13,423 nt of DNA, taken from Patescibacteria group bacterium UBA2023 (GTDB lineage Bacteria > Patescibacteriota > Gracilibacteria > BD1-5 > UBA2023). The stretch spans positions 1-13,423 of the forward strand of contig DDBV01000010.1 of NCBI GenBank assembly GCA_002335145.1. The letters run 5' to 3'. The position numbers and the translations under genes are program-made. Positions 7,633 through 13,423 of the stretch are shown piece after piece (positions within the stretch are counted from its first letter, which is position 1; each line of letters opens with the position of its first letter). The notes beneath the pieces are model-generated. The model was given only the letters and a program-made list of their open reading frames with translations. It made no database searches and was not told where the DNA came from.

Positions 7633-8334
7633 ATGAAAACCACGCTCGTTACTGTTACGGCCGGGGCCGTCGCCCTCTCGATGCTCGCTGCGGCCAGTTC
7701 GTTCGCATCCATGGATTCAGCCGTTCAGACTGTCACTGATACAGCATCATCCGTACAGCAGGCATTCCAGGGATTCGGAGAAGGTCGAGGTCATGGACCT
7801 CGCGGAGATGGAGAGGGAGTGAAGTTCAACGAGAACGTCACCCGGATCGTCTCGGTCCTCGAGAACGGATTCGTCATGGAGGTAACCTCTGACGATGCTG
7901 ATACTATCGCCAAGATCCAGGAGCGCGAAGCGGACGCTCCGAAGGGACCGAACGATGAGAATGTCACTCGCACGATAGAAAACACCGCAAGCGGCGTGAA
8001 GGTGACTGTCACGTCCGATGACGCCGATACCGCCGCGAAGCTCGTGGAGATGGGTACCAACATGAAGGATGGAAAGATGCTCGGACGCGGAGGCGGTCGG
8101 GGACATGGACCCCACGGAGGGGGAATGATGGACATGGGCATGTCTGACGAGAGCGTTATCCGTGTCATTACGACACTCGAGAACGGATATACGATGACCG
8201 TGACCTCCGATGACGCCGATACCGCCGCAAAGCTTGTTGCGCAAGCAGCTCGACTCCAGGAGCGCGAGACTCGCATGAAAGAGATGCAGTCCAAGATGCA
8301 GACAGAAGTCTCGACCGGAACAACCGCAGAGTAA
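7633..8334 (+). CDS. Secreted protein with three tandem repeats, Gly/His/Met-rich linker
   Basis: 233 aa, no in-frame TGA, stop TAA. An N-terminal signal peptide (1-25, charged start, hydrophobic core, SFA cleavage site) predicts export. Three copies of a roughly 33-residue unit lie at about 68-100, 110-142 and 173-206. Each unit begins with ESV/ENV-type residues plus an Arg, runs through NG and ends in VTSDDADT-AK. Between units are GRGHGPRGDG (51-60) and a Gly/His/Met-rich stretch (151-170). The C-terminus is charged and helical (207-227). Repeats 2 and 3 are nearly identical at DNA level across their cores, pointing to recent duplication. The His/Met-rich linkers suggest metal binding or a flexible wall-associated spacer, but this is inference. 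The protein family is not recognised. A copy of the putative ECF promoter precedes it, so it may be an envelope-stress effector. The end abuts a palindromic terminator. Confidence 0.88.
   Translation: MKTTLVTVTAGAVALSMLAAASSFASMDSAVQTVTDTASSVQQAFQGFGEGRGHGPRGDGEGVKFNENVTRIVSVLENGFVMEVTSDDADTIAKIQEREADAPKGPNDENVTRTIENTASGVKVTVTSDDADTAAKLVEMGTNMKDGKMLGRGGGRGHGPHGGGMMDMGMSDESVIRVITTLENGYTMTVTSDDADTAAKLVAQAARLQERETRMKEMQSKMQTEVSTGTTAE
8014..8228 (+). repeat. Near-identical DNA repeat within the secreted-protein gene
   Basis: A 23-nt run is identical at 8014-8036 and 8206-8228, encoding SDDADTAA in repeats 2 and 3. Surrounding bases are also closely similar, while the matching part of repeat 1 (about 7888-7910) has diverged. 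This indicates stepwise duplication, with repeats 2 and 3 the most recent pair or recently converted. Confidence 0.8.
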
Positions 8335-8364
8335 TTCTTCCCGCATAAGGTCATCCGTCTTGCA

Positions 8365-8392
8365 AAACAATCCCCCCATGGGGGGATTGTTT
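8365..8392. terminator. Bidirectional palindromic terminator between convergent genes
   Basis: A perfect 28-bp palindrome (AAACAATCCCCCC-AT-GGGGGGATTGTTT) lies between the stop of the plus-strand repeat protein (8334) and the stop of the minus-strand NTPase gene (8393-8395). The six G:C pairs are flanked by A/T pairs that supply U-rich ends in both directions. The tail is better on the minus strand (TTGTTTTGC). Confidence 0.8.
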
Positions 8393-8935
8393 CTAGTAGT
8401 GCTTCGGATTGAGCAGGTGGACGAGTGCCATGTGAACTGCTTGCTCGCTATAATCTACTCGAGTAACGATGCCCTGTGTCAGGGTCCCGATCATACCAAG
8501 GCCTTCTCGAAACTTCGGATCTTCCGAGAATCCGAGCTCGATCGCGACATCGCTTACTTCCCTTCCTTCATTGAGGAGTTTGTCGACGAGCACCTTCGGA
8601 TATTCGAAGCAACCCGAGAGTCCCGTATGGAATCGTGTCCCATCGTAGATGGCGCAGCAGGTGGTATCGTAGTAGCCGCTCTTGGCGTACGGGGCTGGAA
8701 ATATTCCGGATTCCAGTCCGAACCCGAGGTCCATATCGCCCGATTCGTACGCGGCCTTCGCCCGGTTTATGGCACCAGTAATAATTTCATCGAGTCCGAC
8801 CGGCTGGGCACTGACCCCGGATGGCACATCAAATCCGGAGACTGTTGCTTCCCGGAAGTCATCATAATGCCCAAGCGCATTGCAGACGGCCTGGATTTTT
8901 CCAGCGTTCCTGGAGCCTATCGCGAATCGTTTCAT
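8393..8935 (-). CDS. yjjX: Inosine/xanthosine triphosphatase (YjjX/DUF84 family)
   Basis: 180 aa, close to family length, no in-frame TGA, stop TAG. Family motifs are plain: GSRNAGKIQAV at 7-17, PSGVSAQPVGLDEIITGAINRA at about 38-59, GFGLESGIF at 71-79 and GMIGTLTQGIVTR at 147-159, ending LVHLLNP. These enzymes hydrolyse non-canonical purine nucleoside triphosphates (ITP, XTP) to monophosphates and pyrophosphate, cleaning the cytoplasmic nucleotide pool. ATG at 8935 is chosen because the GSxNxxK motif follows at once. The upstream in-frame extension to 9265 reads as nonsense and belongs to another gene. The start overlaps the end of the PQ-loop gene by 19 nt, so the two are likely translationally coupled. 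Last gene of the minus-strand operon. Confidence 0.88.
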   Translation of the reverse strand: MKRFAIGSRNAGKIQAVCNALGHYDDFREATVSGFDVPSGVSAQPVGLDEIITGAINRAKAAYESGDMDLGFGLESGIFPAPYAKSGYYDTTCCAIYDGTRFHTGLSGCFEYPKVLVDKLLNEGREVSDVAIELGFSEDPKFREGLGMIGTLTQGIVTRVDYSEQAVHMALVHLLNPKHY

Positions 8936-9219
8936 TGTCTTTTTGAAAAGAGGGTAAGACGGATTCTCAGGATGAGTATCATGGCACAGGCAGAAAGTTG
9001 CAGTCCGATAACAACTGAAAAAATCATGTCTCGAAGTACGAGCACGCCGTAGAGAAATGCCATGAGAGTTGTAATGGTCCAGACCGCGTAGGTGGAGACA
9101 TTGGCCGAAGGTTTTCCTCGGGCGAGGTCCCGCATTGTCGGAATGAATCCCATAAACGTTACAATGCCACTCCCGGCATAGGCAACCGAGAGAGTCGAAA
9201 TGAAGAGAGATTGTTCCAC
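8917..9219 (-). CDS. Small three-TM PQ-loop / SemiSWEET-like membrane protein
   Basis: 100 aa, GTG start at 9219 with a GGAAG six bases upstream. TGA 8932-8934 (residue 96) is read as Gly, then four codons to TAG. Three membrane segments are predicted at about 6-26, 42-62 and 66-86. The first leads into GFIPTMRDLARGKPSAN, a variant of the PQ-loop pattern, followed by S-x-YAVWTITT and FLYG. This is the size and layout of SemiSWEET transporters, which dimerise to carry sugars or related small molecules. The canonical P-Q is P-T here. Function is therefore a family-level guess. The gene end overlaps the NTPase start in ATGA, the classic coupling string, but with UGA=Gly the protein continues past it by five residues. 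Confidence 0.78.
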
Positions 9220-9293
9220 GGGTTTCTTCCAGAGAGAGGTCTTCCTGGAAGAGTATACTGATCATTTCACTGCTTCCAAACGTGAGATGGCGG

Positions 9294-9695
9294 CTACTTT
9301 GTGCCTCGTCCTACGAGAACCGAAAATCCTCCGTAGGCCATCCGTGACATATCGAAGGGCATGCGCTCGGGCGTAAGATTCGGGTCCTGCATGTCCGGAT
9401 CTGCCATTACAGCCGCGTTTATCCGGTCTCGGTCCGCCCGGTCGCGGTAAATGATGAATGAGAATCCTACCGTCTCGCCCTCCTCGGCTCGTGCCATATG
9501 GGGAAATGGTTCTGGCGGAGGGCATTCTGGATCCGACTCTTCCATTATGTGTGGTGTGAGATCTTCGCCGATGCATTCGTAGTAGGCGAGTGCGCCGTGC
9601 TTCATCCATATCTCTCCTGCTTTCTCGGCGATAAGACGGTATTCATCGATCTTCTCCCGGCGTATCGGGAAAACGAATCCATCGACATAGGACAT
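9294..9695 (-). CDS. DUF1428 family protein
   Basis: 133 aa, no in-frame TGA, stop TAG. The sequence matches the DUF1428 pattern from end to end: MSYVDGFVFPIRREKIDEY at the N-terminus, KHGALAYYECIGEDL at about 32-46, GETVGFSFIIYRDRADRDR at 73-91, and VMADPDM with RMPFDMSRMAYGGF at about 96-124. The family is a small ferredoxin-like alpha/beta fold of unknown biochemical role, typically about 115-125 aa; here the middle (50-68) carries a slightly longer Pro/Glu-rich loop. ATG at 9695 matches the conserved MSYVDGF start. The longer upstream frame to 9902 overlaps the peptidase gene and is not coding. It sits 55 nt after the peptidase gene and 74 nt ahead of the PQ-loop gene, probably in one transcript. 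Confidence 0.88.
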   Translation of the reverse strand: MSYVDGFVFPIRREKIDEYRLIAEKAGEIWMKHGALAYYECIGEDLTPHIMEESDPECPPPEPFPHMARAEEGETVGFSFIIYRDRADRDRINAAVMADPDMQDPNLTPERMPFDMSRMAYGGFSVLVGRGTK

Positions 9696-9750
9696 AGAAC
9701 GATAGTAAAGAACTACCCCCCCATCGTATACTGCCAATGTGTCGATTCGA

Positions 9751-10536
9751 TTAAATTTCAGCGTTTTTGTCGAGGAGTCGAGCGATCGGTACATACTCCT
9801 GTCGGACCGGGATAGGATCCATCCGGAAAATACTACTCTCCCAAAAACACCGCTTCGCTCAGGCACATTCATTACCGGAGAGTATCCGGTATTGGTCATC
9901 AACGACTTCTATGGCGGCGAGGTTATCGAGCGTGATCGCTACTCTCGGCGATTCTCGCATCATACGTGGCAGGTCTGTCTGGCGCAGCGGCTCGGTATCG
10001 TAGTGCGGGCAGACGAGTGCCGGAATCAGGCCGAGTCCCGATACGCGTATCAGGCGGTCGCTTCCACTCGTGAATTTGCGGGAATCCGAGTTGCCCGATT
10101 CGAACCAGCAAATCGCGCCCGCAGATACCCCGCACATTACCGTGCCGCGTTCCCAGGCAGTTCGTAGCAGAGTGTCTACGCCGAGCCGTCGCCAGAGTGT
10201 CATCATGCGTAGCGTATTGCCTCAGCCGACATAGATAATATCCGCTCGCCCGATCTTTTTTTCGATTTCCGTACGAGAGAGCTGTTCGCGCCGGAGGAGG
10301 AGAGTGTCTACTGTGCATCCGAGACGCGTACCAAAATGACCACGGACAACATCACAGTATCATGTATGGTCGTCTGTGGCTGTCGGGATGAAGAGGAGTC
10401 GGGGGGTGGGCTTTTTTGCTCTTCGGACGATTTCTTGTTCGATCAGGAGGGTGCTTGTTGGCGCGTGCGTACCATTTGGCAAGAGACGTCCGATCTCTCC
10501 GCCCCCGATAGCGATGATAGTTCGGGATTGTTTCAT
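9751..10536 (-). CDS. Peptidase E-like protein (S51 / class I glutamine amidotransferase-like)
   Basis: 261 aa, only with UGA=Gly at 10360-10362, 10222-10224 and 9859-9861 (residues 59, 105, 226); stop TAA. The N-terminus (IIAIGGGEIG, 6-15) and RLLFIPTAT (about 46-54) are S51-like. The key string YVGGGNT (102-108) uses a TGA for its middle Gly, a residue conserved in this family, so this gene is one of the best proofs of the code. The nucleophile Ser138 lies in CGVSAGAICWF, and CPHYD at 176-180 supplies the candidate His. Family members are cytoplasmic serine hydrolases; Salmonella PepE cleaves Asp-X dipeptides and cyanophycinase is a relative. This protein could be either a dipeptidase or a relative of other specificity. 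It starts 29 nt after the terminator hairpin of the DUF4013 gene and probably heads the operon with the DUF1428, PQ-loop and NTPase genes. Confidence 0.9.
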
Positions 10537-10564
10537 AGTGGTGGTTGGAAAATGGAATGCGTGG

Positions 10565-10594
10565 AAAAAATATCCCGGCAATCCGGGATATTTT
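10565..10594 (-). terminator. Intrinsic terminator after the DUF4013 gene
   Basis: A perfect 12-bp stem (10567-10578 with 10583-10594) and 4-nt loop are followed, on the minus strand, by six T residues (10570-10565). It lies 13 nt after the stop of the DUF4013 gene. It separates that gene from the peptidase operon, whose start is only 28 nt further on. Confidence 0.85.
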
Positions 10595-10607
10595 CGTGTA
10601 AGAAAAT

Positions 10608-11273
10608 CTATGCGACCCGGCGTCGATAGAAATCCGCGATGAAGATATTCTTCGTGAAGAAGAGGGCCGGGATACCGACGATCACCACGATCATGAGTAT
10701 AAAGACGATCGCGAGACAGATATCCTTGAGCAGCGCGATGATATAGTCTCCGAAATTCTCGAATACCGGTTTCACGGTCGAGAAGTCGAACGATGAGGCG
10801 ACCGTGCCATTGCGGAAGAAGTTCATGAGGAGCATCGGCAGGACGAGAAGATTGACCGCGAGGTTCGGTATGGCGATCGCCCACTCCGGCAGACCCGCCG
10901 TCATAATGAGACCTCCGAGCAGGCTCGTCACGAGTATCGAGAGGAACATAATTGGAATGACCTTGAAGAACATGACGAATCCGTATCCGCAGTCGCTCCA
11001 GAAGGAAAATCGGGGAAGCTCCTGATGCTGACCCTCCGTGAAGCCGCGGACAATCCGCATATAGTATCCGGCGACCGCGAAGGCACCGAGGAGCGGTATG
11101 AAGATCCAGAGGATGTTGAGGAGTCCAACGGCTCGGTTGAAGGGAAACTTGAATCCCTGCGCGAAGGTCAGGGGCGCATCCTGCGGAGAAGGAGCTGAGG
11201 TCGATCCGGGTACGGTCTCGGTACCGGAAGGGACGGATGTTCCGAGCGATTCGGCGGAGAGGGTATCAGACAT
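10608..11273 (-). CDS. DUF4013 family membrane protein
   Basis: 221 aa, no in-frame TGA, stop TAG. A Ser/Thr/Pro-rich N-terminal tail (1-33) precedes an amphipathic FAQGFKFPF segment and several membrane segments (about 50-72, 103-126, 130-153, 180-205). The arrangement (GYYMRIVRGFTEGQHQELPRFS and later ENFGDYIIALLKDI) matches DUF4013, a family of multi-pass membrane proteins of unknown function common in archaea, firmicutes and CPR bacteria. ATG 11273 is chosen because the in-frame extension upstream to 11507 lies over the recombinase gene and is not protein-like. There is no Shine-Dalgarno. It is separated from the recombinase by 53 nt that hold a possible promoter and a short palindrome, and it has its own terminator, so it is probably a single-gene unit. 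Confidence 0.9.
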   Translation of the reverse strand: MSDTLSAESLGTSVPSGTETVPGSTSAPSPQDAPLTFAQGFKFPFNRAVGLLNILWIFIPLLGAFAVAGYYMRIVRGFTEGQHQELPRFSFWSDCGYGFVMFFKVIPIMFLSILVTSLLGGLIMTAGLPEWAIAIPNLAVNLLVLPMLLMNFFRNGTVASSFDFSTVKPVFENFGDYIIALLKDICLAIVFILMIVVIVGIPALFFTKNIFIADFYRRRVA

Positions 11274-11283
11274 AGATGAAGAT

Positions 11284-11312
11284 GTTAAGAATAACTTAAC
11301 GGAAAGTGTATA
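11284..11312 (-). promoter_or_regulatory. Possible promoter/operator region of the DUF4013 gene
   Basis: On the minus strand a TATACA (11312-11307) is followed by a 6-bp inverted repeat, GTTAAG-N5-CTTAAC (11284-11300), just before the start codon. The -35 match is poor. The palindrome could be an operator or a small 5' hairpin. Confidence 0.3.
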
Positions 11313-11326
11313 TGAAACGGATTCCT

Positions 11327-13270
11327 TTACAAGCCCGATTTTCCAACCGGGGACGGGAGTCGCCCGGATTTTGCGGGGACCAAAAAATCCCCCCGAAGGA
11401 GGATTTGGAGTTTCGACTGGTCGGACTTGTAAGACAGACGGTGCCACCGTTTCACATACGCGATGAGTGGAGGATCGGTCTCGTCTTTGGGGAAGTCTCC
11501 GCCCCATCCGTCCTCGTCGAAGTCCACGGCTCGGAATTTGAGCGGAGCTTTCGTCGGATCGAGAGGGATGAGTCGGGGTTTTCGTTCGCCCGTCAGCATG
11601 ATATTATGCGTCTTGCCGTGTTCGTCAACGTATTCGACCATTTCGTCTTCGTAGTACTTGTCCTGTATCTCGGGCGGTATCGGGAGCTTGATCGTGATTT
11701 TCACGGGATTCTTCCGATCCGTCGGGATAACGACGCGCTCGATGCAGAGGTTCACGAGTGTCTTGAGGTCTTCGTAGCTCGCTTGCTCGAAGAATTCCTC
11801 GGTCTCCTCCCGTATTGCGGCCATCACTTCTTGCCACGAACGCTCGGTGGATTCTTTATGGTCGAGGCTTCGTAAGAGCGCGTATTCGCGCGCCATCTCT
11901 TTCTCGTATTCGGCCTGCTTCGCTTCAAGCATCGCGCGGTGTTCGTTGAATCGCTCCTTCGACACGATCCCCTCGATGTAGAGCTCTTCGTTGCGTTTCT
12001 GCTTGGCCTCGGTTTCAGTGATGAGGGCGTAGAGTTCGGAGTAGCGGTCGCGCGAGGATTCGGAGGTGTTTTCGGTATTCGGGAAGAGTTCGCTCACCGC
12101 CCGCTCGAAGAGGAAGTCCGGGTCGAGGAAGAGTTCGCGCAGGGTTTCCGTCACCACCCCCTCGATCTTGAGTCCCGAGATATGGTTTCTGCACCGTCGG
12201 TCTTCGCTGATGCGAACGATGTTGTAGTTGTTGCAACGGTAATTGCGGAGATTCTTCTCGTTGTTGTGGTAGCCGACGAAGTGCTTCATGCAGGGTTCGC
12301 AGTCGCAGAGGAGTTTTCCTTGGAGCATGTACGAGCGCACGGCGCGTTTCTTCGCGAACCGACGATTGGATTCGAGTTTTTCGAGGACGGCTTCGGCCTC
12401 CTTCGTCGTGATGATGGCGGGGATTCTGACTTCGATCCACTCGTCCTTCGGTCGCTCTCCAAGAACGATGCTCTTGTTTCAAACCTTCTTGTACTGCTTT
12501 TGGAATGCTTGGTACACGCCCGTGAAGACGGACGCTTTCGAGAGGATGCGGTGGACGGTCGTCTCCGACCAATGCGAAACGGCGTTCTTTCGCATACGCC
12601 GTTTGTTCGTTTGGTTCGAATCTCCTTTCTCGCTCATGGAAGGGGGAAGGACACCTTCTTCGGAAAACATTTTGGCGATGCTTCCGAGCGTCGTGCTCTC
12701 GTAGAGGTACGTCCGCACGATGCGGAGAATGATGTCCTTCTCGGGTTCGTAGAGTTCGAGTTCCTTCGTCGTGGGATTCTTGAGGTATCCGAAAGGAATG
12801 GACGCGAACGGCCACTTGTTGTTCTTCGCGTGTTGGCGTTTTCCCGCCGTCGTGCGGAGTTTGATCTGTTCGCGTTCCCATGCAGCGAATCCTACGATGG
12901 TCGAGCCCATGAAAGCATCCATCGCGGAGTCTCCCGTGAGCTTTTCTTCGGCATAGAAGACCCGGATGCCCGCATCCGCGAAGTCCTTCATGATCTTCTG
13001 AAAGACGTACTGGTCTCGGGCGACCCGATCCCGCTTGGCGAAGACCACGAAGTCCAGAAGCTTCCGAGAGGCGAGGAAACGGAGCTTGTCCAGTTCTGGG
13101 CGTTCGAGGAAACCGCCCGAGTATTGTTCGAGAAACACCATGTCTTCCGGCACGAACAAACCGTTCTCCCGCACGAACCGAAAGCACGCCTCCCGCTGGT
13201 GTGGGAGACTCATGCCGTGGGTTTCTTGGTCTTCAGTGGAGACGCGGCAGTATATGGCACCGGAGAGCAT
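11327..13270 (-). CDS. Large serine recombinase with zinc ribbon and coiled coil
   Basis: 647 aa with TGA=Gly at 12479-12481 (residue 264); stop TAA. The resolvase catalytic domain (about 4-150) has YCRVSTEDQ with nucleophile Ser11 and Arg9, and FAKRDRVARD (78-86) with further active-site Arg residues. The Recombinase domain follows (about 155-300, WPFASIPFGYLKNP, then SHWSETTVHRILSKASVFTGVY). A zinc ribbon with Cys322/324, Cys327, Cys346 and Cys360 comes next, then a coiled coil (about 403-475) and a C-terminal domain. This is the large serine integrase/transposase layout, which acts on short att sites without needing homology. The gene joins into one frame only with UGA=Gly, so the element is adapted to this host code. 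The tail from about residue 620 is encoded over a terminator-like hairpin (11382-11406). It begins 18 nt after the HTH regulator gene. No att sites could be defined by eye. Confidence 0.93.
11382..11406 (-). terminator. Terminator-like UUCG hairpin inside the recombinase 3' end
   Basis: On the minus strand AAATCCTCC-TTCG-GGGGGATTT forms a 9-bp stem (one G-U pair) closed by the very stable C(UUCG)G loop, then a run of six T residues (three in the stem). It has all marks of an intrinsic terminator, yet it lies about 25 codons before the TAA of the recombinase frame. Confidence 0.55.
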
Positions 13271-13288
13271 GGGTATTCGATTAGATTG

Positions 13289-13423
13289 CTACTTTTGATT
13301 ATCGTCTTCGTACAGCCCCTCCACGAGTTCGTCGATGCTGGCGTCGAGGACACGCATCATCTTCGCGAGCGTACGGATGGTGGGATTGGCGCTCCCTCAG
13401 ATCTCGATCTTCGCGACGGAGGC
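13289..13423 (-). CDS. HTH (Cro/CI-type) transcriptional regulator, 3' end only
   Basis: Only the last 44 residues are in the window; the 5' part lies beyond position 13423. TGA 13397-13399 is read as Gly; stop TAG. The segment ASVAKIEIGGSANPTIRTLAKMM followed by LDASIDELVEGL matches the end of HTH_3 domains: recognition helix, then the NPTIRTLAKM helix and the ASIDEL turn. In Cro/CI-like proteins the turn after the recognition helix usually carries N/G, which fits Gly at the TGA. It lies 18 nt ahead of the recombinase gene on the same strand, so it is a likely control gene of the recombinase module. A short protein such as this is typically a phage or plasmid-type repressor, or an antitoxin-like regulator; neither can be chosen here. 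Confidence 0.75.

Noticed and set aside
11274..11507. N-terminal extension of the DUF4013 protein
   Set aside because: The extension lies over the recombinase 3' end in a different frame and lacks protein-like character. ATG 11273 gives a normal family start.
755..12481. Many genes look like broken pseudogenes or split genes under the standard code
   Set aside because: The breaks are always TGA, never TAA, TAG or a shift of frame. Joined frames give full-length proteins with conserved motifs, so recoding explains them better than decay.
12015..13187. A 390-codon minus-strand frame overlapping the recombinase gene
   Set aside because: It is Arg/Pro/His-rich low-complexity text in another frame of the recombinase gene and has no recognisable domain.
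1..13423. tRNA, rRNA or CRISPR array
   Set aside because: I saw no cloverleaf with a plausible anticodon stem in the short intergenic gaps, no ribosomal RNA segments and no regularly spaced direct repeats. All gene-free stretches are under 140 nt.

Overview
The window is about 13.4 kb of gene-dense bacterial DNA that only makes sense if UGA is read as glycine (NCBI translation table 25). With the standard code most genes break at in-frame TGA. With UGA = Gly they join into full-length, recognisable proteins, often at positions where the family has a conserved glycine. I count 20 in-frame TGA codons in 11 of 15 genes, and every true stop is TAA or TAG. This code is known from the candidate phyla Gracilibacteria (BD1-5) and Absconditabacteria (SR1) of the CPR/Patescibacteria, so the window probably comes from a Gracilibacteria-like organism. 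The DNA is GC-rich by eye, which is notable for a UGA-recoded lineage. Shine-Dalgarno motifs are largely absent ahead of the starts.

Plus strand, 1-4765: a strong terminator of an upstream gene, then a four-gene operon. It encodes a Gly-rich lipoprotein, a membrane-fusion protein with a very long coiled coil, a MacB/LolD-type ABC ATPase and a MacB-type permease. Together these look like a MacAB-like export system. 4834-6054 is a class III PLP aminotransferase with visibly lower GC. 6120-8334 holds an ECF sigma factor, an overlapping membrane protein that may be its partner or anti-sigma, and a secreted protein with three tandem repeats, closed by a palindromic terminator.

Minus strand, 8393-13423: read in transcription order this holds the 3' end of an HTH (Cro/CI-type) regulator, a large serine recombinase, a DUF4013 membrane protein with a terminator, then an apparent operon of an S51 (peptidase E-like) protein, a DUF1428 protein, a small PQ-loop/SemiSWEET-like membrane protein and an inosine/xanthosine triphosphatase (YjjX family). 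It converges on the shared terminator at 8365-8392.

The most interesting signal is a repeated promoter motif, TTGAAAG-N16/17-CGTA. It lies ahead of the lipoprotein/efflux operon, ahead of the ECF sigma gene itself and ahead of the secreted repeat protein. It resembles the Bacillus sigma-W type consensus (TGAAAC-N16-CGTA). I infer a local, autoregulated envelope-stress regulon in which the sigma factor and its membrane partner control a MacAB-like exporter and two exported proteins.
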